NCBI RefSeq assembly: GCF_028583425.1
Contig: NC_072795.1
Coordinates: 5,169,001 to 5,233,000, forward strand
Direction: 5' to 3'
Length of the DNA stretch: 64,000 bases
From: Eublepharis macularius
Taxonomy: Eukaryota > Chordata > Lepidosauria > Squamata > Eublepharidae
Position numbers and translations under genes: made by a program. The notes under the pieces were generated by a model. That model did not search any database and was not told where the DNA came from. It was given only the letters and a program-made list of their open reading frames with translations. Every line of letters begins with the position of its first letter. Position 1 is the stretch's first letter. Shown in pieces: positions 42,429 to 53,400 of this stretch.

Positions 42429-42965
42429 GAATCATAGAGTTGGAAGGGATCTCCAGAGTAGTCCTACCCCTGACGCAATGCAGGAAGTTCACAACTAGAG
42501 CCAGTTTGGTGTAGCGGTTAAGAGCAACAGGACTCTAATCTGGAGAGCCAGGTTTGATTCCCGACTCCTCCACTTGAAGCCAGCTGGGTGACCTTGAGTG
42601 AATCACAGCTCTCTCGGAGCTCTCTCAGCCCCACCTACCTCACAGGGTGTTTTGTTGTGGGGATAATAATGGCATACTTTGTAAACCGCTCTGAGTGGGT
42701 GTTAAGTCATCCCGAAGGGCAGTATATAAATCGAAGGTTGTTGTTATTATTACTTCCTCCCGCACCCCCAGTGACCCCTGGTCCATGCTCAGAAGATGGC
42801 AAAACACCTCCAGGATCCCTGGCCAAATTGGCCTGGAGAAAATTTCTCCCTGACCCCAACGTGGCAATCGAAATTACCCTAGGCATGTAAGAAAGGGCCA
42901 TGAGAACTAAGCACTGATGTAACCCTTTCTGCCCTCTCTTTTATGACCCGCCAAGGTTCACAGAC
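42429..42965 (-). mobile_element. CR1 3' end split by a SINE
   Basis: It starts AGAATCATAGAGTTGGAAGG, stops at ACAACTA, and continues after the SINE with CCCCAGTGACCCCTGGTCCA to about 42965. Confidence 0.85.
42497..42750 (+). mobile_element. Sauria-type SINE inside CR1
   Basis: GAGCCAGTTTGGTGTAGCGG to GGCAGTATATAAATCGAAGG plus an ATT tail; full length. Confidence 0.92.
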
Positions 42966-43609
42966 TAGATATGTCAACAGGACTCTATCTCTTCTCTTTC
43001 CTATCAGAGTATGGAGTTCCTACAATAAAGAACTCTTATTTCTTTTCTAAACCTAAGCTAAGTGTGTGTTATTTTCTCTCTCATATTCACACCAGCCAGC
43101 AAGCTCCAAACACCCATCACGTTTTCTCTGCAATTGACACTGCTCTGCTGCCTTCCTACTAGTTTATTGAAGCCCAGTTTTCTATACCTTTTCATAGGTT
43201 CTGGTCCAGTTTTAATATCTTGGACCATTTGCAGGCCAAGCAGATGATCTTCCACTGAGCTGCGGCCCTTCCTCTTCCAAGGCAAGCATGAGAAGACAGC
43301 ACAAGACAGCCAGTGAAAAACAATAGACTTCACGATGATCTTAATGGAAAGTGCCATCAAGTCATAGCTGACTTCTGGTGACCCCTGCTGGGGTTTTCAA
43401 GCCAAGAGACAAACAGAGGTGGTTTTGCCATTGTCATGGGCTGAATAAGGATCCCATCATAATTGCTGGCTGCTCACCAGACAAGTGAACCCCCCCCCAA
43501 CCAAGCAACCCATATCTTGCACAACCTCCCTGCCCCCATAAATGAGACAAGCAGCCCATCTGATAGTTTGCCTGTGGGCCCAGGACTGAGGTACCCTAAG
43601 AATTCAGAG

Positions 43610-44243
43610 ATCCAGAGGAGTTAGCTGTGTTAGTCTGCAGTAGCAAAATAGCAGAGTTCAGTAGCACCTTTAAGTCTAGCCAACTTTATTGAAGCATAAG
43701 CTTTCGAGAGTCACAGCTCTCTTCGTCAGATGCATCGTCGAAGAGAGCTGTGGTTCTCAAAAGCTTATGCTACATCTGATGATGCATCTGACGAAGAGAG
43801 CTGTGGTACTTGAAAGCTTATGCTACATCTGACGATGCATCTGACGAAGAGAGCTGTGGTTCTCAAAAGCTTATGCTACATCTGATGATGCATCTGACGA
43901 AGAGAGCTGTGGTTCTCGAAAGCTTACGCTACATCTGACAATGCATCTGATGAAGAGAGCTGTGGCTCTCGAAAGCTTATGCTACATCTGACGATGCATC
44001 TGACGAAGGGAGCTGTGACTCTCAAAAGCTTATGCTACATCTGATGATGCATCTGACGAAGAAACCTGTGGTTCTCGAAAGCTTATGCTACATCTGACAA
44101 TGCATCTGATGAAGAGAGCTGTGACTCTCAAAAGCTTATGCTACATCTGACAATGCATCTGATGAAGAGAGCTGTGGCTCTCAAAAGCTTATGCTACAAT
44201 AAAGTTGGTTAGTCTTAAAGGTACTACTGGATTCTTTGCTATT
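43610..44243. mobile_element. Complete Penelope-like insertion with 12-bp TSD and a tandem array
   Basis: AAGAATTCAGAG flanks it at 43598-43609 and 44244-44255. The left 120 bp is an inverted terminal block (GAGGAGTTAGCTGTGTTAGT to CGAGAGTCACAGCTCTCTTC). About eight tandem units of roughly 57 bp follow, each with CATCTGACGAAGAGAGCTGT and AAAGCTTATGCTACATCTGA, ending in AATAAAGTTGGTTAGTC. Confidence 0.85.
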
Positions 44244-44255
44244 AAGAATTCAGAG

Positions 44256-44618
44256 TTAGTGGAGATCCCGTGGCTCTCTTGTACAGGCTCTACCCTACAC
44301 ACACAGCAAAGGTTAATCCCACTAGAAGGAAGAACAGAGGGAACTAAAGGCACTTTTATTCAGCAATGACCATTATTCCAAAAATAAAGGATTTGGTAAT
44401 AGCTTCCTAGTTTGGCTCCTTCATAAAACAGAGGAGCAAAAGGCTTGTTTCAACAAAGCTGTAATTGGAAGAGCCGCTGAGGTCAATCCGTTGCAGAAAA
44501 AGAAGGGTCAGAAGAGGGTAGTCTTCAGTCTGTAAGGAAGAAAGCAGCTACGTCAGTGTCCGCCTATAAGGAAAGGAAGATGCTCTCAGTAACAGATTTT
44601 AAAAAAGGGTTGAGGGGA
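44256..44618. other. Intergenic, nothing recognised
   Basis: No exon and no repeat I can name. Confidence 0.4.
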
Positions 44619-44797
44619 GGGTTGCCAACTCTGCACAGGGAAATTCCTGGAGATGTGGGGGAGGGTTTGGGGATGGTAGGGACCGCAATAAGATATAGTG
44701 CCATAGATTCCACCCTCCAGAGCAGCCATTTCCTCCAAAGGAACTGATCTTTGTAGTTGTGGAGATGAGTCGTAATTTACGGAGTTCTCCAGGTAAA
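44619..44797. mobile_element. Family A MITE, inverted
   Basis: GGGTTGCCAACTCTGCACAG, TCCACCCTCCAGAGCAGCCA and GGAACTGATCTTTG in order. Confidence 0.75.
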
Positions 44798-44874
44798 CTT
44801 AGGTGCAGGCCAAATGGGGAAATGCATTTGATCCTCATAGCAGTTATCAACCAGAAACGGTCTTCGCTGATCTG

Positions 44875-45275
44875 CATGGCTTTTTGTCTGGGAAAGGAGG
44901 TGGTGGAACTCAGTGGGTTGCCAGCACAGGGAGCAACTCTTGGTAGGAGGTGGTGCCCCTGGTACCACACAGGCATGCACAAAGTGCATGCATGCTCCCA
45001 GGACTGCACAATGATGTCACTTTGTGTCAGTTGGAACAAGGGGGGAGTTTTTTAAAGTTTAAATCGCCCTTGGCAAAAATGGTCACATGGCTGGTGGCCC
45101 CACCCCCTGATCTCCAGACAGAGGGGAGTTTAGATTGCCCTCCGCACTGCAGCGCGGAGGGCGATCTAAACTCCCTTCTGTTTGGAGATCCGGGGGCGGG
45201 GCCATCAGCCATGTGACCATTTTCAAGAGGTGCCGGAACTCCGTTCCACTGCGTTCCAGCTGAAAAAAAGCCCCG
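44875..45275. mobile_element. Family B hAT-type MITE, perfect TSD CTGATCTG
   Basis: The ends are CATGGCTTTTTGTCTGGG and GCTGAAAAAAAGCCCCG. CTGATCTG flanks it at 44867-44874 and 45276-45283. A tRNA-SINE piece follows directly (45284-45425). Confidence 0.9.
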
Positions 45276-45283
45276 CTGATCTG

Positions 45284-45425
45284 TCGCATGAAGGTTCAAT
45301 TTCCAGCATCTCCAGAGAAAAGGATCAGTCAGTTGGTGAAGTGAAAGACCTCAACCAGAGACTCCGGAGGGCTACCACCAGTCTCAGCAGACAAAGCTGA
45401 CCTCGATGGACCAAAGGTCTGCACA
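45284..45425 (+). mobile_element. tRNA-derived SINE fragment
   Basis: AGGTTCAATTTCCAGCATCT, AGTGAAAGACCTCAACCAGA and GACCTCGATGGACCAAAGGT in SINE order. Confidence 0.7.
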
Positions 45426-45638
45426 GTAGATGCCCAACGAAAACTCAGATCATTGGTCCATCAAGCTGTTACTTTATTTGGCTGGCAGCAGCTCTATGCA
45501 GTCTCGGATGTGAACTCCTTTACCTAGACAAGCTAGGGCTTGTAGCTGTGGATTCCCCTAACAAAGCAGGCATCAGCCCTCCCTTTCCCAAGAAACACCA
45601 ACTGGTCTGCTGTGGAACTCCTGCTGTTTACAGACAAG

Positions 45639-45970
45639 CAGGGCTTTTTTTTCTGCGGAAAGAGGTGGTGGAACTCAATGGTGGAACTCAGGACCGCACA
45701 ATGATGTCACTTTGGGTCAGCTGGAACAAGGGGGGAGTTTTTTAAAGCTTCAATTGCCCTCGGCGAAAATGGTCACATGGCCGGTGGCCCCGCCCCCAGA
45801 TCTCCAGACAGAGGGGAGTTTAGATTGCCCTCTGCGCCACTAAGTGGAACGGAGGGCTATCTAGACTCCCCTCTGTCTGGAGATCAGGGGGCGGGGCCAC
45901 CGGCCATGTGACCATTTTTAAGAGGTGCCGGAACTCCGTTCCACGGTGTTCCGGCTGAAAAAAAGCCCTG
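45639..45970. mobile_element. Family B hAT-type MITE
   Basis: The ends are CAGGGCTTTTTTTTCTGC and GCTGAAAAAAAGCCCTG. The 8-bp flanks CAGACAAG and AAGACAAC match at 6 of 8. Confidence 0.85.
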
Positions 45971-46459
45971 AAGACAACCCTTGTAACGGATTTTTATCCA
46001 CATCTTACTAAGCCATCCACTGTCTCAAACTAAAGATTCATCTTTACTCTTGGACAGCTTCCAGCAATTAGTTAAGACCTGCAACTTGTAACTCCCTGTT
46101 GCACATTCTTGGGCACCCATGCAGACTAAGGCCATTGGGGCCTAACAGGGACAGAAAATGAACCCCGGAACACATCCTTGTAGCCTTCTGCGCCTTGCAA
46201 TGGAAGTTCAGTGGGGGATCAGAAAGCCTTGTTTGTTGAACGGGCCGGTGGTGGGTGCTGAGGAGCAGCCAGTTCGGGAGGCCCGTGGCCTGTGGGACAT
46301 GCTTGTGGGTTCCCATGGCATCTGATTGGCTACTGTAGGAAATAAGTCATCAGACTAGATGGAGCATTCGTTTGATTCGGCATAGCTGCTTCGAGTATTT
46401 AACCCACACATTTTTAAAGGCTAAATGCTCAAATTAAGGCCAGTCTGCCACCTCCGCTA

Positions 46460-46465
46460 TTTATT
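46460..46465 (-). terminator. Candidate poly(A) signal (AATAAA)
   Basis: AATAAA on the minus strand lies about 100 nt past the stop of the candidate last exon at 46567-46730. Its spacing is typical, but such hexamers are common. Confidence 0.3.
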
Positions 46466-46566
46466 TCAATGAATACTTTCAAATTAGTTTGAACACGAAT
46501 AGGTATTTGGACAAGCTGTAGTTACAATCGCTACACGGAGCTTCCGTAGAAAGAGGCACTTTACCT

Positions 46567-46730
46567 CTAAAGACGAGCTACTGGGGAAAACACCCTTTGC
46601 TGCGCTCCTTGGGAGCGCTCAAAGATGGTGTGAACCAGGAAGGTGATTTCGTATTGCCTTCCACGAAACACATTGGGAGGATTGGAGTGCCTGCTATTTC
46701 TGCCTGCTCCCCGGCCTCCGTCAATCCGCT
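46567..46730 (-). CDS. Candidate last exon of the MUC4-like gene, ending in TAG
   Basis: The acceptor is gtacacaccag; it has a 2-base overhang, then an open frame of 53 codons and TAG. It encodes NVFRGRQYEITFLVHTIFE, which I do not recognise. The phase fits the candidate exon at 46974-47021, but there is no homology support. Confidence 0.3.
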
Positions 46731-46973
46731 CTGGTGTGTACAGGACAGACAAATGTGTATGTATGTCATGCATCTAAAAAGAGACTTGATCAACAGGAAT
46801 AAAGTATTCCAGCTCAAACATGCCAGGCTACGATACTCTTTCTGCAAAAACTGCTCGCGCTGGAGTGCCCTTAGGATGAGCCAACAAGGTGCCATCATTG
46901 ATGCACGGTTTGGGAGGGGAGGAAGATCTGCATGCCAGCCCAGTCCCCAATTCCCACCCCTGAACATCCTCAC

Positions 46974-47021
46974 CTCTTTCTTCCTCCGATTCACTGCTCA
47001 GCTTCTCTTTCCGTGACGTAC
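46974..47021 (-). CDS. Candidate small exon of the MUC4-like gene
   Basis: The acceptor is ggaaccaacag and the donor AGAG/gtgagg. It is 48 nt with phase two in, one out, fitting both the AMOP exon at 50375 and the candidate last exon. It encodes TSRKEKLSSESEEER, acidic and low in complexity. It could be chance. Confidence 0.3.
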
Positions 47022-47342
47022 CTGTTGGTTCCAAGAAAAGATCAGATATTGGTATGCACCCAACCTTATCACACCACCACCCTCAACCTGATTCAGGGTG
47101 GGAAAATGAGAGTTTCCTTGGGCAACAAGAGAAGCTGGAATTTTAGTTGCAACAGAAGTTCTGCTGTTTCTTGGAACATATTGACCTCCCTCAATGATGT
47201 GGCTGTGGGGTAATGCAGAGCTATGGTCTGAAGACGGGGTAGTCCAAAGGTCCAGGACTTGTGAAGAGAGAAGAGTTTTGGGTTTGGATAGGAGAAACGC
47301 TGATCCTTCTTCAGTTCGCCAGATGACCTTGGGAAACACTGG

Positions 47343-47930
47343 CCATTTCTGCACGTCCTTATAGGGACGGCCCACTCACAGAACGCTGGCGGCTTTCCCC
47401 CAGAAATCCAGATGTCTCCGTTTGCAAAACGGTTGCTGGCTGTTTCATTTCCATTTTTTCAGAGCCTTTTCTTGGAGCGCACTTTCCCACGGTCCCAGAA
47501 AGGCACCGAAAAACAGAAACCAAACAGCCTGCAAACGTTTTACAAACAGAGACGTCTGGATTCCTGGGGGAAAGCCGCCAGCGTTCCGTGAGTGGGGCAT
47601 TCCTATAAGGACATGCAGAAATGGCTTTACTGAGCAGGCAGGCGAACGAGCTGGCGAGCGGGCGGGTGGGCAAGTGAGCAAGTGAGCGGGCAGACAGTGG
47701 CAGCAGCAAGAGCACGCCGCTCTTGTCGCCACTTACAAACAGAGACGTCTGGATTCCTGGGGGAAAGCCGCCAGCGTTCCGTGAGTGGGGCATTCCTATA
47801 AGGACATGCAGAAATGGCTTTACTGAGCAGGCAGGCGAACGAGCTGGCGAGCGGGCGGGTGGGCAAGTGAGCAAGTGAGCGGGCAGACAGTGGCAGCAGC
47901 AAGAGCACGCCGCTCTTGTCGCCACTGCCT
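47343..47930. repeat. Palindromic element extended by tandem arm duplication
   Basis: The left arm (GCACGTCCTTATAGGGACGG, GAACGCTGGCGGCTTTCCCC) pairs with the right arm (GGGGAAAGCCGCCAGCGTTC, CCTATAAGGACATGCAGAAA). The right arm plus about 100 bp of flank, some 190 bp in all, then occurs twice almost identically, starting near 47546 and 47736. Confidence 0.85.
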
Positions 47931-47934
47931 CTCA

Positions 47935-48427
47935 CCATCACAGCCCTTGTGCGGGTTGCCGGCGGGTGGGAGCAGTGAGCACCGGTGGCAGCACCAACAA
48001 GGGCCCCCTTTGACCCAGGGGTGCCCTTTGACCCTGTGTGATGAGCCAAGGTAAGTGCTGGCTCCCCCTCCGGGAGGCTACAGGGACCTGGGGATCCCCT
48101 GCCGAGGGACTTCTGGTCCTTGGCAACCCTACAGAGCCACCCACAAAATGTCAGCCTGAATTGGGCCACTACAGAGCACGGCAGCGCTCCTGCGCTCTGT
48201 AGCAGCCTGATCTGGGCCTATCCAGGCCTGAATCAGCCCGATTCAGGCTTGAATCAGGTGGGATCCAGGCTGAATCAGCTCGTATCGGGCCACTGCAGAG
48301 CCTGGAAGTGACATCATTGCACAGGGCTGGAGTGCACACACTGTGCATGGATGCAAGAGTGACCCCCCAAGGTATGTCCCAGGCCCCCAGCCTCCCACCA
48401 GGAGGCCGAGGGGGCCTGGCAACCCTA
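47935..48427. mobile_element. Family E GC-rich elements, two adjacent
   Basis: The first ends CTTGGCAACCCTAC near 48131; the second ends GGGGGCCTGGCAACCCTAAC at 48427. Blocks such as gcctgaatcagcccgattcag are short internal repeats. Confidence 0.45.
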
Positions 48428-48600
48428 ACTCATCCACTTGAAGCCAGCTGGGGTGACCTTGGGTCAGTCACAGCTTCTTGGAGCTCTCTCAGCCCCACCC
48501 ACCTCACAGGGTGTTTTGTTGCGGGGATAATAATAACATACTTTGTAAACTGCTCTGAGGGGGTGTTAAGGTGTCAGGAAGGGCGGTATATAAATCAAAT
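48428..48600 (+). mobile_element. Sauria-type SINE, head missing
   Basis: CCACTTGAAGCCAGCTGGGG to GGGCGGTATATAAATCAAAT. A 60-bp PLE terminal scrap follows (48602-48662, AAAGCTTACGCTACAGTATA). Confidence 0.8.
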
Positions 48601-48902
48601 TATTTTTGAAAGCTTACGCTACAGTATAGTTGGTGTCTTAAAGGTGCTACTGGACTCTTTTCTATATAAATCAAATGTTGTCGTTGTTTATATAGCTTGT
48701 CTATGTAACCAAATGGTTAGTCCATTGTACAGGACTAACTAGAAGCCCACCAGCTGAATCCAGACCCTGATTTGGTTTACTTGGTCCCTTACCAAATTTT
48801 AATTAGTGTTTAAAGTTTTATTTGTAAGGAAAATCCAAATGTTTTCGGATTTTCAGGGTGTCAGAGACTCAGAGCTCCCTTCTACAGACACAAGTAGGAA
48901 TG

Positions 48903-49129
48903 GTTGTTGTGGGTTGTATTGTATACAACATTGTATACAAATGACCTGCCAACATCTTTTCCACACAGTGACACTGAGAGATCTCTGTCTTTTGGTGCTA
49001 CACCTCTGAAGATGCCAGTCACAGCTGCTGGCGAAACGTCAGGAACTACAATGCCAAGACCACGGCAATACAGCCCGGAAAACCCACAACAACCATCGTT
49101 CTCCGGCCGTGAAAGCCTTCGACAATACA
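48903..49129 (-). mobile_element. Penelope-like solo terminal repeat, 13-bp TSD
   Basis: ACAAGTAGGAATG is duplicated at 48890-48902 and 49130-49142. The element carries CTGAAGATGCCAGTCACAGC and TGGCGAAACGTCAGG, the hammerhead-like block, and AATACAGCCCGGAAAACCCA. The same family is at 55326-55585. Confidence 0.8.
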
Positions 49130-49142
49130 ACAAGTAGGAATG

Positions 49143-50374
49143 TTGATCCCTGAGCCTTTATACCCCAGCTGAAGGTGGGTGGGCGTTTCTAGGAAGGGCG
49201 TCAGAATGCAAAGGTACAACACAGCTTGATTAGATGGGAGGGGTGTAGCAAAGATAATGAAGCTGCGTTGTACCTTCCAAAACCCAGACACACACACACA
49301 CAGGGCCTTTCTTGCACAATCAGAAGCCCTGAAAAAGTTGTACACTGAGAGTGTTTCATGCACAAGCATTATCTATCCATGCCAATGAGAAGGCGTTGCT
49401 GCTGCAAGCCCTCTCACTCCTGTGCTTGCATTCATTCAATCACAGTTCACCGAGAACTTCAAGAAAGGACTTGCGATTCGGTTGTGTAACGATGCCATGG
49501 GGTTGCCAAGCGGCATGGCAGAGACCTCTGCCTTTAAGAGCAGCAAGAGGTGCCGAAATCCGCAAGCAAAGCTTTTCATAGCCTGACGGCATTTGCTGGT
49601 AATGTTAAAGGGAGGGAGGGGCAGCCAACTGGGTGCCAGATTTGTTATGTTGCTTGATCACTCAAGAGGGGACCAGTCTGACTAAATTCCCTTCTGGTCC
49701 CCAGCTCGTTGCCAGAACAATGGTGTGTTCCCTGAGAGTATAGAAATCGGCCCCGCGAACACTGTGAGTTTTTAGGGAACAAATGAGAATGATACCACAT
49801 AGCCACTGGAATGCATTGTTTCCAAGTACATTGAGTTTCTGAACGGGCTTTTGGAATGTGTTTCACCAACAGTGATGGGTGGCTCACAGACGGAAAAAGC
49901 ATTGCTCTCCTGAATAGCCTTTGAAATGGGTTGAGATGGCAGGGGAGACTGCACAAGGAGAAGAATGAAAAGATCCAGAGACCCACAACCTGTCACAAGT
50001 CCATACAGGCACAGCTCAGCTCTAACTGCCCTCTCTATCATGATCAACAAATATCTCTCTGTCTCTCCAGCTGTGCACGTCTCAATACGTGCATCCCATT
50101 TTGAGACAAGGAGAAGGCAGAATGAATGTTGTTTGTCTTTAAGGAGTCCTTAGAATTCTCCTTTATCTTCCCTTTGTCCTGGCCACTGCTGTGACATAAT
50201 GGAATGTTCATAAATGTTCCAACTTCTCAAGGTATTCGCTTTTTCAGGCTGACCAGCCCTACACCTTCTGTGACTGTGAATGGTGCTTAGTCGGATGGAT
50301 GGACTGATGAACAGTAACACCTGTCACAAGGGGAAAGGCTCTTGATTCTCTCTTACAAAGGGATGGACACTCAC
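49143..50374. other. Intron of the MUC4-like gene or intergenic, no exon found
   Basis: Searched on the minus strand for a VWD start (FGDPH-type) without success; no known repeat stands out. Confidence 0.5.
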
Positions 50375-50494
50375 CTCGTACAGGAGGCCTGGATCCATCG
50401 CAGCTGATCTTGGGTCTTTTCTGGCTGTACTTGTCACAGACCTGTTGGCTTCCTGCCCGGTTACAGCACCAGTCGTAGAATTTCAACTCTTCAT
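50375..50494 (-). CDS. MUC4: MUC4-like exon: AMOP, last part
   Basis: The acceptor is cttcacag and the donor CGAG/gtgagt; two bases in, one out. It encodes [20 protein letters not shown] and then SCDGSRPP, the CC-C-C end of AMOP. The next exon must start with a 2-base overhang. Confidence 0.88.
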
Positions 50495-53400
50495 CTGTGA
50501 AGAGGAAATTTATGAGAAGAAAGCAAAGGGAACGACGAGAGCATCCTGGAAATATTTTTGTTTATTTGTAAACACCATCAATGTACACCACATTTTATGG
50601 AGCGCAGGAAGATGGCTCCACACCCTGAGGACATTACAATTTGCCGTAAGAGAGAGCAGGGGTGGAGATGAACAGGGGTGGGGGTGGGGAATCTGCATTC
50701 ATTCCATATCCACTTGCTGAGGGGGAAGTTCAATAGAGAAGAAGGGCAAAAGGATAGTGCGAAGGGCTTTATGGGTAAGGTGGATTTTGAGGGATGTTTT
50801 AAAGGAGGTGAGAGAGGTATGTGGGGAGGCAGCGCCTGCTCTATCAGGAACAAGGAAACGCACTGGAGGGAGCAGAAAGTGACTGTTGGAAGGGTGAGGG
50901 TGCAGAGAACGGAAAGTCACAGACAGGGCTCTACCAGCACGTGAGTGTGGCGAGCAGGGCTTTTTTTCTGGGGAAAGAGGTGGTGGAACTCAGTGGGTTG
51001 CCCTCAGAGAAAATGGTCACATGGCCGCTCAGTGGCACAGAGGGCCATCTCAACTCCCCCCTGTCTGGAGATCAGGGGGCGGGGCCACCAGCCATGTGAC
51101 CATTTTCAAGAGGTTCCAGAACTCCGTTCCATCGCGTTCCAGCTGAAAAAAAGCCCTGGTAGAGAGAGACAAAGGAGAAGGAAGGCCATAGAGGGCTTTG
51201 ATCTCCGTGGCTGTGCTGAGGCGTACAGAGGAAGTGTCAGGATTGAAAGAGGGGACATCACATAGTCACAACTATGACAGAGACATGACCTTTGCGGCAG
51301 ATAACTGGACAGAAGTTCAGGAGGGCCAGAACGCCACAGTGTCAGGTTATAATAACAATAATAAAAATAGCAAAGAGTCCAGTAGCACCTTTAAGACTAA
51401 CCAACTTTATTGTAGCATAAACTTCTGAGAGCCACAGCTCTCTTTGTCAGATGCATGATGTATCTGATGAAGAGAACTGTGGTTCTCGAAAGCTTATGCT
51501 ACAATAAAGTTGTATCTGATGAAGAGAACTGTGGTTCTCGAATGCTTATGCTACAAATAAGTTGGTTAGTCTTAAAGCATAAACTTCTGAGAGCCACAGC
51601 TCTCTTTGTCAGATGCATGATGTATCTGATGAAGAGAACTGTGGTTCTCGAAAGCTTATGCTACAATAAAGTTGTATCTGATGAAGAGAACTGTGGTTCT
51701 CGAATGCTTATGCTACAAATAAGTTGGTTAGTCTTAAAGATGCTACTGGACTCTTTGCTATTTTGATGCAGCTGATGAAGAGAGCTGTGGTTCTCAAAAG
51801 CTTATGCTACAATAGTCTTAAAGGAGCTACTGGACTCTTTGCTGTTCTGCTACTGACTAACACGGCTAACGCCTCTGAATAATAATATTTGATTAATATA
51901 CTACACTTTAGGACAATTTAATGCCAACTCAGAGCAGTTTACAAAGTATGCTATTATTATTCCCACAACAATCACCCTGTGAGGTGGGTGGAGGTGAGAG
52001 AGTTCAGAGAGAGCTGTGACTGACCCAAGGTCACCCAGCTGGCTTCAAGTGGAGTGGGGAATCAAATCTGGTTCTCCAAATTAGAGTCCTGCTGCTCTTA
52101 ATCACTACACCAGACTGGTGGTATGTTGCCATATTAGTCTATAGTAAAACAGCAGGATTTGAGTCCAGTGGCACCTTAGAGAAGAACAAGATTTTTGGGG
52201 TGTAAGCTTTAGAGAGACAAAGGGACCTCTATCTGAAGAAGGGAGCTTTGACTCTCAAAAGCTGACCAACCCTGAAAATGTTGTTTGTCTGTAAGGTGCC
52301 ACTGGACTCAAATTCAGAAGACCAAAGTGGCCTTAAGCAGAAGGCAAAGATTATCAAGTGTCCAAAACAATAATCCGGAGCTACTTTGGGCCTAAGTTCA
52401 GCAAGTTGGAACATGGGAAGATTCTGCCAAATGCTAAAGTATCAACCTCACCCACTCCATTTAGCCCCTCCCTAACTAAGGCACAGCTGAGCTACCTTTT
52501 GGTAGCACAAAAGCGAATAGGCCTGGCAAGAACGAGAAAACCATTGGCACAGAACCTCCATGCCAGGTTGCTTACCATTGCCGATGTTCTTTTTGTGCAG
52601 ATCCCTCCAGATTCTCTCCTGACGTCCTTCCAGAAACTGGTTATTGTCACCGTACAGGCAACGGACCCCTGAGCCGTATGGGTTTGGGGTGGAGGAAGAT
52701 AGCATTGTAAAACGGGAGCCTGACACACCTACAAGGGGGAAGAGGGAAGAGGTTAATTCTCAGGCCTGCCTCCAACATTCTGCAGAGGAAAATAGTTATA
52801 ACACCCTTCTAATTCGAAATAGTACCCTTCTAATTCTGATACTGCCTGAGTAGCTCTTGCTAGCGCATGGTGCCGAAGGCCACACACAGCTGCAAGCTTC
52901 CTTCATTTATTCCTCATATGGGTCATTCTTTTTGAAAAGCCACAACCACGCACCATTGAAAAAGACTGCTGAGGTAAACGATAGTACCATGATAGCACAA
53001 TATCTGGAGAGAGTCCAGTAGCACCTTTAAGACTAACCAACTTTATTGTAGCATAAGCTTTCGAGAATCACAGTTCTTTTCGTCAGACGCATGGAGGGCA
53101 AGAAGAAACTGGTCAGATATATAGGTGGAGAGGGGAGGGCAGAGTAGATGCAAACAGTAGCTTCTGATATGGAGATCAGTTCGCTTCTGTTAAGGAAGTC
53201 AGTTACTTCTGATAATGAGATAACCATTCATAGTCTCTATTCAATCCCAGTTTGACTGAGTTAAATTTACATATGAATTCCAATTTAGCAGCTTCCCATT
53301 GGATTTTGTTTTTGAAAGGTTTCTGTTGAACTACAGTGACCTTTAAGTCCTTGATGGTATGTCCTGGTAGATTTTAGTGTTCTCCCACTGGTTTCTGGAT

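Noticed and set aside
47030..47215. Open minus frame ending at a gtacgt donor as a MUC4 exon
   Set aside because: Its start would need a one-base overhang, which does not fit the AMOP exon, and it overlaps the acceptor of a better-fitting small exon.
38117..50374. VWD or EGF exons of MUC4
   Set aside because: I looked on the minus strand for FGDPH-type and cysteine-rich exons and found none; only repeats and unrecognised sequence are there.
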